The notes: a model not told the origin generated them from the letters alone. 64,000 bases of DNA from Syngnathus acus (GCF_901709675.1 NC_051101.1:7026501-7090500), one strand, 5' to 3'. Positions 11,300 through 31,824 are shown, numbered from the stretch's first letter. Numbers and translations: made by a program.

Positions 11300-12180
11300 A
11301 TAACAATGACGCTTGCTCGCCATTGAGAGGAGTGAAGCCAACGGCGGCCATTTTATGTTGCTAATCTCTACGCATGCAGTTGAAACGAAAACATGTTTTC
11401 TGAATATGTAAACATTGCCTGTGCAGTACACGATTCACGAATGTTCTCTAAATAGTCGATGTAAAGAGAAAAGATGGCTCTATGAGAGGCTCTCATTACT
11501 ACATACAGGAATCCTACACTGACAAAGTTATCGGTAACAGGCAACGTAAGATGGCTGCCCTTTGACCGTCCGTGGGTCTATGGTTGTCGCGTTCGGGAAT
11601 GTTTTCTTAACGCACACTGATTCTGTACGAGTCAGAGCTTTGCTCAAATTTGCCTTTCACTTTCAGTTATGTAGAGGGCACCAAAAGCGTAGTGGCTGTG
11701 TGCGCACTAGGCGCTCCGACCTGGGACACGGTGCGCCAGTGTTGGCTTCCTTCGGAAATCAATGAGAGCGTAAAATCTCGCCTCCCAACGGTGGACTATA
11801 ATAACTACAGCATGATGTGTAACACATTTCCTGCAGAAAAAAAAAAACCATTTTTGTAGTTACAAATAAACCCCATATTTTATAGTCCGTATTTAATTTG
11901 AAATGCTGTTTATATCAACTAGGCCTCCGTGAGCTTGTCCCTCAACTCATGAACACTGTTTGCTAATCGCAGTTCATGATGCCCATGAATTAATCGAATT
12001 CTGGTTGTTTTGTGCAGCGGGAATTTACACTTGCCTCGGGAGGTCTGCATATTATCGCTAATAAAATAAATGTTCTCACGATATAGACACATACGTAGAT
12101 GTGAAAACCGACTTTGTGCTTGTGTTGACCAGATGAAAGGTCATGGTTATATAGGAATAAAAGCGGAGAGCTGATGTTTG
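11300..12180. other. Intergenic region between ppox 5' end and dyrk1b 3' end
   Basis: No gene is recognised. 'aagatggctgcc' at 11549 and 'ggcggccatttt' near 11344 resemble the AAGATGGCGGC element (YY1-type) often found at transcription starts. They could belong to the ppox promoter or an unseen plus-strand transcript. A 69-codon frame at 11650-11859 shows no family motif. Confidence 0.4.
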
Positions 12181-12208
12181 TTTGACTTTGGTGTGCAAAA
12201 GTATACTC

Positions 12209-12214
12209 TTTATT
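12209..12214 (-). terminator. Candidate poly(A) signal of dyrk1b
   Basis: AATAAA on the minus strand, with a second copy at 12233-12238. They lie about 1.1 kb downstream of the dyrk1b stop codon, which gives a 3' UTR of roughly 1.15 kb. Confidence 0.55.
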
Positions 12215-13360
12215 CTTATTATATATTCCAACTTTATTTTGCCCCAAACCCTCCCCACCACCCAGTCCCCACAACCAGTGACATTCCCATGTCACCAGTT
12301 ACTGTCACTGTTACAATAGCCAATCAGAGTTCACCTGCAGAAAGAAGGCAACCAAACAAAGAGCAGAAAAAAGGGTTACTTTCAGTTTTTTTCTTGTTAA
12401 ATAGTAATAAATACATTGAGATGCAGTGGTTCTTACTTTATCCTTTTCTCTTAAGCAGAAGGGTTAAAAAGTTTTTTATTTTACTTTCTGTTTCTATTCT
12501 CTTTATTTCTTTATTGATCTGTGTTGGATCTTTAGCAGCAATCCGGACCAGTTGTCATGGTGATTAGCAGCACAGAGAGGAGGAGCCTGTCTGGAGAAGA
12601 AACAACAGGATGAGGAGGAGAGGAAGACGAGAGGATGAGAAGATTCCTGTGAGTGCCAGAAAGGCATCAGTGTCCTGTCACCTTCTCTTCCCTCCACCTG
12701 CCTCTCTCCCTCTCAGTACACCCGTCGCAACCGGGCCGAGAGTGACAGAGGGAGGACACCCACCCTCAAAAAAACAACAAAACAAAAAAAACGCGTAACA
12801 CACAGGAGAGAAAATCCAAGAGTCCTGAATAACACACATGATGTCTTTCCTGTTGAAAAGAGTTGCGTACGTGTGTGTCTGTGTGTGTGCCATGACCACA
12901 CCTCTAAACGCTGTAAATGAGAACATACTAATGTTGTACTTTGTAAACATGAAAAGTGTGCTCTCCTTCCACTTTCTGCCTCCAAATGGAGTGTAACAGA
13001 AAAGCAAGGGCCCTCCTCTTCATCCTCCTCCTCTCCAGGCTCAAAAAACCAATAGAACACGCAACTCCTCAAACCACAAAAGGAAAAAAAAAAAAATCAA
13101 TATTAAACAATAATAATTATATTAATAAAAACAAACTTGTCACAATCATTCCTTTTCAAATGACAGTCGCAACAAAAGACAAAAAGTAAAACAAGACAAA
13201 AAGGAGAGTTTTCCCAGCATCCTCCTCCTCTCATGCAGTACAGACTGTCTCCTCCAGCACAAAGTTCATGTCTTTGTCTCTGAACTCTGGCTGTGTGTAT
13301 GTAGTTGTTGTTGTTGTTGTAGTTAAAATTGTATGGCTTTAGGGCATGGTTCAGGTTTTA
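12215..13360 (-). other. dyrk1b: dyrk1b 3' untranslated region
   Basis: The stretch between the dyrk1b stop and the poly(A) signals holds no other gene. It contains poly-A/T runs, a short (tgt)n run at 13305-13322 and AT-rich blocks. Open frames on both strands are short and lack motifs. Confidence 0.5.
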
Positions 13361-21269
<7,909 letters not shown>

Positions 21270-21302
21270 GGCTGGCTCAGCGAGGGAGAAGCCCTGGGCA
21301 GT

Positions 21303-21336
21303 AGAGGAGGAGGAGGAGGAGGAGGAGGAGGAGGTG
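21303..21336 (-). repeat. (AGG/TCC)n trinucleotide run coding poly-Ser in dyrk1b
   Basis: A near-perfect trinucleotide run that reads as consecutive TCC serine codons in the dyrk1b frame, just upstream of the probable start Met. Such a run is length-variable and may be either coding or 5' UTR, depending on which start is used. Confidence 0.7.
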
Positions 21337-22608
21337 GAGGTGGGCGGACATCCTGAGCTGCTTACACCTGAAAAGACAGAGAAGAGACATGATTAAACAG
21401 GGAATTCCCAACATTCTAATCATTCAGTACTGGTCTTTGTCCTAAAAAGAGTTCCTTTTCTATTTTAAAAAAAATATTCATATTTGAAAAAAGAGAGTCT
21501 TGGGGTGAGGGGGCAGGGATCAAAGATTCCAAATGTAAAATCCAGGAAAGGCAAGTTTGGTAAGGCTTCATTCAAATTACCAACTAGATATTGACAAATA
21601 CAGACGTCGTGCGTTATATAGTACTTGGAGCCAAGAGTTGATCACCGAATCCAATTACCAACAACTTCATGAGCACAATAGGCTTCATGGCTGCCAAACA
21701 AAAGGTGTCATTTTGTTGCACACCGCAAATAAACTGATTTCATTGTATATACATACATTCTCTCGCTGTCTCTCTCACACACACTCTGTCAACAAGTATA
21801 ACAATAAAATGAGGGTTATAGGGTGGCCAAGTGAAAGTCTAAAAAGTAGTAGGTTCACTGGGGAATTACTTTTTCTCTTAATATGCATTTCTGATGAAAA
21901 CAAAAAGGATGGGTTGAAAGGTTTTTTCATGGCACTAAAACATTTATTGTATGTGTGTGGTTTGAGCTATTAATACAAACATCACAAGATGAATGCCAAT
22001 ACACACAAGCATTCACAATCATACCACAATACAACATAATGGAAAATAAAAATATTTTCCATCTGTATACAATTGTGTTAAAATATTGCAAATACATCAT
22101 TATGGGTATCCAATGACCACAAAAAGCATCTATAGGAAGTAAATGACCACAAAAGGCATTTATAGGAAGTAAATGATGCTTTTGTGGCATATCTCAAATT
22201 AAGGACATACTTTGACGTGAGTAAAGATTAAGAAGAGTAATACAAGAAACTGAGAGCAAAAGGACAACAATCTGACAATGGAAAAAGCATTGTCATTACA
22301 TTCCTTTAAACAAGCAAATCAATTATTCAAAAGGACATTGGAATCAATGAGAGTCCTGTAAACTAAATGACACTTTATTGCTCCTATCTCAGCAAACCTT
22401 AGAAAGACTTTGTAGATGAATTTATCACCTTTCCTCATCATCTCCCAAAACACTGAATGACATTCAATGTCAAATTAGATCCTAATCGTAAGCATTGAAT
22501 GAATGAAGCATGACTATCATTTTTAAAATAAATATCTAACGCAACAGTAATTACCAAGTCAAGACAGTAATTTGCTGTGAGGAAACTTTCTGACACATTA
22601 AATCATTC

Positions 22609-22660
22609 GTGTCAAACTCATGACCCTAGGGCGAGACCCCAATTTTTTTTTTGTAGACTA
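22609..22660 (+). repeat. End fragment of a hAT-like MITE
   Basis: 'gtgtcaaactcatgaccc' matches the terminal sequence of the MITE at 58722-59044. The other end is not found nearby, so the copy is truncated or rearranged. Confidence 0.4.
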
Positions 22661-24109
22661 CTATTGCAAATCAAGTGTGTTTCATTTTCTTTATAAATGG
22701 TATTATTTTCTCAATTTTGGCAGAAAATTTGTACAAAAACTGGACTTTTTCTTGATCAATTTAACAAAAATACTATTTTAGTATTTGGTCACTATTTTCC
22801 ATGAATTATGATTTCCAATCAATTTCTAAAGTGAATATGATGAAAGAGGGGCAATTGATTACTACGCTCAACTATGGTCACAAACTAGGGGTCATGACCG
22901 AAATATCAAGACCATGGATACAAGCAGCCAAAATAAATTTCCTCACATGGTGTCTGGGCTCTGCCTTAGAATAGGGGCAACAAGCTCGGTCATTCAGGAG
23001 GGTTAGAGTAAAGCTGCTGCTCTTCCGCATTGGGAGGAGCCATCTGAGGTGGATCAGGCATTGAATTAAGATGTATGATGGACAGCTTTTGCTGAAGTGT
23101 TCCAGACGACATTCATTTGAATGGAGAGCTCACTCTCATTCAAGTGCCTGGACAATGCGATTCAGTTTTTGAATCGCCATAAAAACCAGTGGCCAAGACT
23201 TGCTAGTTGCCACTCGCGAAATCTCACGGCAGGAGTTCACACACTGCGAGTCTGCAGTGGAGGCTAGCGCAATTCAATTGGTGTTGCCCCAAGCTTGTTG
23301 TAATGCAGAAGCAATGGAGGCCAGACCAGAAAGAGGTCAACGTGCTAAAGGCAAAAGTACTGCAAGTGTCACCAACAAACTTAATTGGAGCTCTTCTGAA
23401 ACTAATACGCACAATTCTAGTGAAGCAGCAGGACCGATTGTTTATCTTTTCTGTGTTATCAAATAAATCACAGATGCATTGAGAAGTTAAGGACCAACTT
23501 CCTAAAAAGTATCTTTTTTACATCGTTGGCCTGTAGTCGGTCATGGAGTGTTCTGCTATCAAACAAGCAGGTCAGAGCAAGCATAGCAGGCTATACTGGT
23601 CCTTTGGGAAAGGGACATGAAGAGGCCAGAATTAGATCTGCAGCATACACCCAATTTGTAAAGCTGAGCTTCTAGGTGTTAAAAACAGAATTCATGTCTC
23701 CCTAGAAAGAAAGATGGGTTTCACAGCAGCAAAACAAATGAATCAACAGAACTCAACTTGTGTAACAATTACTTTGCCTTTACTTTTCCCCATTTCATTC
23801 AGCACTCTACATTTTTGCCAAATGGGTCAGTGATGAATTACTGATCTGTAAAAATATGAATTGCAAAAAACATACAAAGCCACTCCGCTGCATGATTTCA
23901 TATCTGTGTTTACATGCAGAGAAAGAATGATCCAATCACTGTCACTGAGAGTCATTGTCGTGGTGCTCTGGGTCCTGGCCTGCTTACAGACGTGACACTG
24001 CTGGGGAGAGAAAATATCTGCCTAGTACTGAGAAATGGGCATCGTCTCTTTAAGAGGCTGAGAAGCACTCACAGAACTTCCTCACTCTGACATCCCCCCC
24101 TTCTTGCCA

Positions 24110-24510
24110 TGCCATTGGTTGGGCCCCTCTCTTTCTCTGTCAGCTGATTGGCTGCTGGTATCTAAGGGCCGGCCGGCCAGCACTCTATAAATAAACTCTG
24201 TGCTGTCTCAGCAACCAGCCTACAACACTCATTAGCTATTTCTCTTCCTCCTCTCTCCTGCAATGCAAGTAGCTTCCAATAGCAAGGCTGGCTCTCAGCA
24301 GCAGGCTGATGCACTCTCCCCTATAGCAACCCAACCCACCCTTGCCCAACAAGCAACTCTTCTCCTCCCCTTTTCCTTCATCATCCTTACTGCTTCCTCA
24401 AACCTCATCTCCTACGACTGCATTCTGTGTTAATAAGAATACGCATCAGATTTCCTTCATACCCACTTCAGAAAGCATCTGGCTTTACAAAAAAAAAAAA
24501 AAAAAAAATG
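24110..24510 (+). promoter_or_regulatory. Promoter-like TATA/CCAAT cluster with short ORF, antisense to dyrk1b
   Basis: Two inverted CCAAT boxes (ATTGG at 24114-24118 and 24147-24151) precede TATAAATAAA at 24186-24195, with spacing typical of a vertebrate core promoter. Downstream an ATG at 24263 (G at -3) opens 56 codons (MQVASNSKAGSQQQ...) to TAA at 24431-24433. A run of 20 A residues follows at 24489-24508. The product is not recognised. The orientation is opposite to dyrk1b. It may drive a small transcript, or the match may be chance. A GGCCGGCCGGCC palindrome lies just upstream of the TATA. Confidence 0.35.
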
Positions 24511-24573
24511 CCAACAGTTTTATGCATCCAACACTGTTGTTGGGGACGCACAATGGTGCATCATCATCGAGGA

Positions 24574-24896
24574 CAGTGATTTTTAACCGGTGTGCCACAG
24601 CAGATGTGTGTGCTGGGCGAGCTTTTCAGGTGTGCAGCAGGAAATTATGAATGTTCATCTAAGTGGTTAAAAAAAGAAATATTATAACAATGTGTCTTTG
24701 TTCATCAGTATCTATACTAGCAACATAGTGACAGACAGAACAAATGATCTACTAGCACAAAGAACGAAAAATTATAGTATTGACAATTTGACATACATTC
24801 AGTAAGTATCCACATTTTCCATTATGTTTGTTTGGTGGTGAGATTTTTCAGACTTAAAATATAAGCCTTGGCATAATAAACGTTTGGAAATCACTG
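24574..24896. mobile_element. Non-autonomous hAT-like MITE, about 323 bp
   Basis: The left end is 'cagtgatttttaacc' and the right end reads 'cagtgatttccaaac' on the minus strand, giving imperfect terminal inverted repeats that begin CAGTGATTT. Internal text 'ccggtgtgcc' and 'gtgtgctgggcg' is familiar from fish MITEs. The 8-bp flanks are only partly alike, so the target-site duplication is decayed. Confidence 0.55.
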
Positions 24897-25008
24897 ATTT
24901 AGGACACCATCGGAAAGATACTTTGGACAGCATATCAACATAACAGAAGAGTCTGAAAATGACAAAAAAGTCCAAAAGCCAATGCTTACAGTAGTCAACA
25001 ATGTACTA

Positions 25009-25160
25009 GAGCAGTGGTTATCAGATTTTTACACCAAGTACCTAGCTCTCCAAGTACTACCATCGTGACCAACATTACAATACAGTAGCATAGTAGACCT
25101 AACTGCACAAAAAAAACAGGCAGAGGTTTCATGAAACTTTCTCTAAATATGTTAACAGTT
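25009..25160 (+). repeat. Dispersed fish repeat ('cagtggttatcag' type)
   Basis: The phrases 'gcagtggttatcag', 'caccaagtacct' and 'ctccaagtactaccat' are those of a repeat common in percomorph genomes. The far boundary could not be set. Confidence 0.45.
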
Positions 25161-27599
25161 GATGATAAGTCAAAATGCACTGCATGTAAAAATTAAATAA
25201 TACTTTTAAAAATGAAAGGCTGTGTTCATATTTCAAAATCCAAAATTTCAATGCCTTCTTTTCACAAGTGCTTGCACTGCGGTCATTCACTAGAACGATC
25301 TTCGTAGATTGCTGCCGAGTCTGGCGGGCTCTTTAAGCGGCGGAAGCAATGTAAACAAAAGCGGGGCTCTGAGCTAGGCTAACTGACTCATCTAAGCTAG
25401 CTACATCACGGAAACCTGAATATACGCTCATTTTCCCCACACATCAATGCTACTGTACTTGAGGCTAACCGCAGCACAGGGTGAACTTTCACCACCAGCT
25501 CATGATGTCAAGTGAGACTACAACTAACAACGCTTAACCCTGGTGGGGTTAAGCGCTTCAAAAATTGGATGGACAACAAACAGAAACAGTGTGTCATTCA
25601 TTACTGTTAAAAAAGAAAATTTCATTAATATTTCTTGGAATACAAACAGCCATGCCTCATTGGAAGTGCAGCTATGGTGGGTGATATTATTTAATCATTT
25701 ATTTTGGTCCTTAAGAATGCTTGGCTGAAATGTAAGAGAAACACTGGACATGAAGTGGTTTTCAAATTATGCCGTGTTCCCATTTTAAAACAATTCTTTT
25801 GTAAGCAAACGCAAGGGTGCTAATACCAGACTATCCTAGTAAACAGACAAAATAAACTACTGTAAGGCTCCATTAAAAGTACTGGATGAAAAAACAAACA
25901 TCCCTTCCAGTATTTACAAGGAGCAGATTCTGATGACCAAATGCCAAAATTTCTCAAGGGTGATGACAAGAGCTCTGCTATAAAACCAAGAACTCTATAC
26001 TCATACATAAATAGATTCTGACTCGTTTATAATGATCCCTTGAACACTGTCATCCATTAAACCACTGTCCATTTTTTTTCTTTTCCTATGTGATGTAATT
26101 AAGTGTTGATACAATGATTCAACAATAACTTAAATAGTTACAAATTCAGTTAAAAGTAACTTTTTTTTTTAAATATAACTACCACCCAAGCCTGTTGCTG
26201 GCTTATGTATTATGCCATAGACGGAACGTTATTTTTAGTTCATTTCACAGGGATGGAGGGCTGGACTATAAAAGTTGAGAAATGGACTGCTTCCATTATG
26301 ATATATAAGAAGGGGTAGAACCTGTAACACTAAGATCTGTTTTTGACACATGACTAATACTCTAACCTCACAACAGAAACTGTGTCATGAGTAATCTTTT
26401 TAAAAATGCAGTCATTTTGCATAGAGATGAACAGAATCGATGAAACTGGGCTTCGTCCTTAAAACAGGACATCCGTGGTATAAAGTATTATAACTAACTT
26501 TGACACTACAAGGCTTAGAGCTGCAGCTAAAGGTGTGCAACAACCTGCAGCTTAAACAAATATGGACAAATATGAGGAGGATAAAATCATAAGAGGACAT
26601 GAAAATAGCTCGCGGTGTTCGGCATAAAAGTAAACAAATTTTAACTGAGCATTGCTGAAGCATTAATAAGAAAAAAAAAAAGGAGGGTGGTGGGATCATA
26701 CAAATTGACTGACAACCATAAAGGCTGATATTCACACTTAAGAGTCTTCAAATAACCAACATGAATATTTTTAGAATGTGAAAGGAAGCCCAAGTTTCTG
26801 GAGAAACCCATGCAAGCATTGGGAGAAGAAACAAATTTCAAACACAGTGAGGCAAATGTGGTAGCCACGTGTCTGAAAGTGCCGCTCAATACGGTTTCAC
26901 TTTCCCTTGAAGATTCTACGCCATCTAAATTCTCTACTGCATTACGAAGAATCACCTGTTTTAAATACGATGTTATCCGTGTCAAAATAAATCTGTGACA
27001 AGAGTTGAAGTTTGACATTTCTGCAGTTTGTCTTTTGCAATGCAATAGCCTTTAAAAGGCAAAGGCATGCAAAACAAGTGGATCCGAGCTTGACGTTGTG
27101 GCATAGTCACGCTAATCATTATCATAGTATCCACCCACTAAACTCCAATTAACATCATGCTGTGTCACAACAACCGGTTGGCATTCATATGCTACATCAC
27201 TCACAACGTCCAACAACACCTGGTCTTGATGGTGTCCAGGAATTTTGTAAACTCTTGCTACCAATAGTCACATTGTATAAACAAAGAAAGAGATGGCCTG
27301 GAGAATGGTAAGAGAGAACATTCGTGTACTTGGTAAAGAGTACTTGTTTACAGCTGTCAGTTGTAGCCTACTTTACGTCGACCCAAGCTAGCAATCGCAT
27401 TAGCCACACATTAAAATCTCGATCACTCAGTCTCGCCCTTGCTTACTCAAACACGGTATATTGCAAAATAAATTGTGTCATCTACTAGAGGAAGCCCTCC
27501 TACGTGTGACACGAAGGAAATATACAATTTCGGTGTGTACAATACTCCCAAAGTAATTTTGCCTATTAAATTAAAGAGACACTAACACCGGTTGCATAG

Positions 27600-27885
27600 T
27601 CACGTGAAGCGCCTCACCAATCATGCTGGTCATTGTTATAAACTGCCGGTATGTTTCCTGAGGGGAAGAGTATTTGCTGGAAAGAGCACGTGGGATGACA
27701 GCGAGGCCCTCGTTTTACCAGTGCGGTGGAAGCGGGTTGGATGAGTGGTACACTAGCAAGGACCAGGTCTACGAGTTTGGTAACCTTTAGATGGTAAGCT
27801 GGAAAGTTCCAGGAAGCATTCAGGAAAAACACCGGCAGCTTCTAACAATTACCAGTAGCAGCGCGATTGGTGAGGCACGACCGTG
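27600..27885. mobile_element. Long inverted-repeat (foldback) element
   Basis: The left arm from about 27606 ('gcctcaccaatc', 'attgttataaactgccggt', 'tttcctga') is repeated in reverse complement by the right arm ending near 27880 ('gcctcaccaatc', 'attgttagaagctgccggt', 'tttcctga'). The arms are about 75-80 bases, with an unpaired centre of about 120 bases. This is the structure of a foldback/MITE insertion. No coding content or clear target-site duplication was found. Confidence 0.6.
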
Positions 27886-27958
27886 TCACATGACCGGACT
27901 CACGCACAGACGGACAAGTTGTGAAACAAACACATGGTTTGAAAGTAGACAGTAAACA

Positions 27959-29733
27959 CTAGAGCCGATGTCTGCTGGTCGACGGATGGTCGCTCGACAA
28001 GCCTTGTTTGACCAAATTCTTATTAGCCGAGCAATCGCTGAGGTCTGTTCCGCATGCACAAAATGAACCATTATTATGGGTGCAAGAGGGATATAAACAG
28101 GCTGTCAAATTGATTACAAATGAAAATATTGTAATGAAATAAATCTAATTTATTTTCTCAATGAATATAACAGTCTAAATAAACTCAAACGTGAAATTTT
28201 CCCCCCGTTTTTTTACTTCACAACTGCCACCGACGAGACATCGTTACATCTGCTGGCCTTTTTTTTTTTTTAACTTTTCTGATTTAGCATCATCAACCGT
28301 GTTGCAACTTGACACATTTCATTGCAGTCTAATTTAAGTTAATAATTACGATGCAGCGAGGCACTCAGCTTGACAACAGATACGTGGACATCTCTCCGGA
28401 TGGATTCATACATGACTGTGCCTCTCCACATTATTGGCCAACACTGGAAACTACAGTCTTGTCCTTGAAACAAAAGAAATGGAAGAGGCGCGCACACAGG
28501 CGGGAAGGAACATTGCTGCGCGACTCAATGAAGTTGCCGATGAAAAAAGAACGAGTGGCCGTTCAAGTGATAATGCAGCAAATATGGCACTCAGTATGGA
28601 TAGACTTAAAGAATCAAAAAGGTATGGCCAGATGTACAGAGCATCAGGTGCGCTGGGCACACCCTGCAGCTCTGTATTAACACTGCGCTCAAGCAAGACC
28701 CCATTTGTCGCACTGTGACTGTTGCACACCACCTCATGGGACATATTAAAAAGTGACACAAAGACTGACTAAAAGAGAAACACGAGCAGAAAAATGTCCC
28801 TCAAATGTTCCGCTCGCTGAAATTCGACCCATTCAAAGTTGAAACGGCTCTTGAGGCAATGGTGACGTTTTAGGACCAAAGTACACCAAGAAGAGCGAGA
28901 GTGGACTGCAGCTACATTAAAACTGTACTGAAACCCATGATAACCCTGAGCTGCTGTCTGAAGAAGACAACACTGCCCAATCCATGCTGGCAAACCTGAT
29001 ATGACGCCACCTGGACGTTATGGATGATGACAGCGCCATTACCAAAGAAAAAACATTTAAAAACAAGCTGGTTGAAGACATTAGGCGAACTTAAATACCA
29101 ACTGACAGTGACAAGCGGTGTATATAGACCGCAGCAGCAATAATAGACCCTCATTTCAATCTGCTCTTTTTCCTGAATAAAGAAAAACTCGAGGAGGCTT
29201 ATACAGCTGTTGCACAGCTGGCAGGACGACGTAACTGGAGACCCAGGCAAACCTTAAACCGAGGAGGAGGAGGAACAAAAGTCGAAAAGCAACAACGTGA
29301 AAGGGATCGCTATGCTGCTGTACGGAGACGAGGAAGATCTGGCATCCACAGAATCAAGTGAGAGATTCGGTGCCACAGAAGACACAAGAAGTACTTAGTA
29401 CTTCATGCCACCTCCATTCGCGCATTTTTCATTGACGAATCTGAAAGCTGTCTTCTTCCAAAGAATGTGGACATGCTCATTTTTCTGGCGCACAAATCTA
29501 AAAACCAGAGATGTATGTAGGTAAGGATACTTTGATTCTCTCTGTGAGTAGGCTAACGTCTAGGCTGATAGTATCGCCGCCATACAGACACTTTTATATG
29601 GTAATTTGTATTTATTAAGGACCAGTCAGGTAGAGAGCACGAGGAGATACGCCTGTTTGTTTGTTGCTTTCAACTAATCGGATAGTTTTAGACAACCGAA
29701 AGTCGACCGAGATTTGTGTTGACTACAGCCCTA
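27959..29733 (+). mobile_element. Degenerate hAT-superfamily DNA transposon
   Basis: The right end 'gactacagccctaa' and the left end 'tagagccgatgtctgc' form weak inverted ends, both followed inward by 'ggtcgac'. Between them lies a broken transposase (28340-29280). The boundaries are approximate because the ends are decayed. Confidence 0.5.
28340..29280 (+). pseudogene. Broken hAT (ZBED-type) transposase
   Basis: Split frames carry hAT landmarks in order. DNAANMAL sits in the first frame. After a frameshift come GHTLQLCINTALK and then AHHLMGHI. Further on is a DPHFN box like the LDPRFK block near the hAT dimerisation domain. Stops and frameshifts interrupt it many times, so it is inactive. 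The DNAAN and HTLQL blocks are the catalytic-core and zinc-associated parts of the family. Confidence 0.7.
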
Positions 29734-31824
29734 ATAGACACATTAATTTACTGAGAATAAAGCGACCATTGAATAGCTCATTTGCCCAGCTGTACATTTG
29801 ATTCAGATTGAATGTTAAAGTAACAATTCCGAATTGAGCAATTCATGGAAAACAGTACAGACATCTTCACACGTGGCGTTGAAACATTTGCACTAATAAA
29901 TACCTTCCTCAAATTAACACCTTCCTTCAACTGGCCACACATCGCCACTCTTTGCAGAAATGCAGTATAAAGTTGTGTTTTTTTGGCCTGCACACTAGGG
30001 GGTCACTAACCTTTGGGAAGTTTAGCGCTTCAATTACAGGTACAGATTAATGGGAAGGACTACTAATTTTATACTTCTGGAATAAATTTGCTCAAATTAC
30101 CTTGTTATGTATGTGAAGCTAATGAATGTCTCAGAATAACAAATCAATACGCAACACAAATCTCTACCAACCTTACACTTTCAAATTAGCAGTTCTTATC
30201 AGTACATTCCTAGAAAACCACATTGTCCCGTCACTGGTGAGCTACCTTTACAACAGATCAGCCCGCACCACCATGCTAGTGACTACAGCTAAACGCTATG
30301 CGGCCAAGGAAAAATCATGTTCAATGTACTATCTGCGCACAACCCATTTCAATTCGAGGTAGCCAGATGACCAAAACCGACAAACCAACAAAATGCCTTG
30401 TTAAATGCCTTAACACAAAAATCTTCAGTGATGAGTTTAGAAGACAACAGCAGTGCAACCTGTTGCAGCTGCTTTTTCAGACTGACGAATATACACAAAC
30501 GCTGCATGTTCGAGGAACCAAATGTTTACTCCTCCTCGATTACATTGATAAACATACACATTCTTCACTTTGTTAGTGTATAAAAAAAGTGTGCAAAAGT
30601 GCATGTGTGGGAACTGACTTTTATTGTCACGGTGGAGGGAAGCGGGGATCCAGGGTTGTGATTGGACCATTCTGCAAGGGGGCACAGTCTTGTCCTCGAC
30701 AGATGATGATGTGATCACCATGGAAACACTTGGCAAAAGGTCAATCCAAAAGGGAAACCCAATCAATCAAATGATTTCACAGGTGGGCAGCCTTTGTGGG
30801 AGTCTTAAGTAACCTTCATGAGGCGCGTTTTCAATCCCAGAGTTTGCTCAAACAGTTTATCCAACTGACTCAGTCAATCTTGAAATGGTGGGAAACCAAC
30901 CAATCAAATTAAAAGGCACCGTCTTCTCTAGCTTGTTTCTTTGTAACTGTGGTTTCTAAGGCAACCAATTGGTGTACAGGCAGCTTGTCTATCTTACGTA
31001 AAAATATAAAAGATGTAGAGTTACACTATAGATATAGAGATCTCATTCTACATATATATTCTCTTCTGTGTGGTCGGGGGATGTGGGTAATATTTGGTTA
31101 GTCAGGGTAACTTTTGCTCGTTTCTTTGAGATGGAAGTTTGCACTGCTCCAGATTGCTGGTAACTTATTTTAGGTAGTCGAAAGTAGGTCCTATTATTTA
31201 TTCTAGAATACTAAAAGATTTCTACTCTGCCACGGATCCTAATGGCATGAACGTTGTCCTGGGTCGGTTGAACCCAAAGTAGGAAAGAAGTAGTTCATCA
31301 GACATGATTAATTTGTAATCCAAAATGGGATTTTTCTGTCCAGAGTGGCCTTTAGCAATAAAATCCAGTGCAGCAGGGATTCCTAGGCTTGTAAAACTGT
31401 TTTGACCAATCTCACTCCAATTATGCATTCGGTTTATCTAACTTTTGATGTTGTCCATCCTCTTGTAAAACAATTCGTTGCAATTCCTCTGGAACCAGGC
31501 TGCCCAGCTTTCTGCTGGATGGGCTGATGGAAGGGGCAGAAGAGAAGGAGGGGAGTTGAATTTCCAGCTTTCTGCTTTTACCCCATCCCTCTCTCTAAAA
31601 ATAGGTCCAATTACAGGCGCTTTCTGGGGGACTGGGCACTGGTCAGTGTAGGACAGTGTAGAGAGAGGTTATCTCTCGCCTCAAAACCCTGACACTCACT
31701 GTCATCTGCTGGCAATGTCACATAAGCAGTACGGACCAAGCTCAAAGGAGTCTTAGGGGTTGTGGTCAATCAGCAGGCCATCAGAAGAGTGTGGCAGGCC
31801 TCCGTTAGTCACATAAACCCCTTA

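Noticed and set aside
11562-11859. Two overlapping plus-strand frames of 67-69 codons between ppox and dyrk1b
   Set aside because: No ATG in good context with a recognisable product, and no splice partner identified; left as intergenic.
23930-24008. Minus-strand acceptor-like TCTCTCCCCAG followed by a CHVCKQARTQS-like frame
   Set aside because: The acceptor looks good, but no donor in a usable phase follows and the CxxC match is too short; not called as a dyrk1b exon.
26641-27045. Minus-strand 134-codon ORF in the dyrk1b intron
   Set aside because: Part of it (about 26775-26830) matches the 3' half of the dispersed repeat ('ggagaaacccatgcaagcat'), and the rest shows no protein motif.
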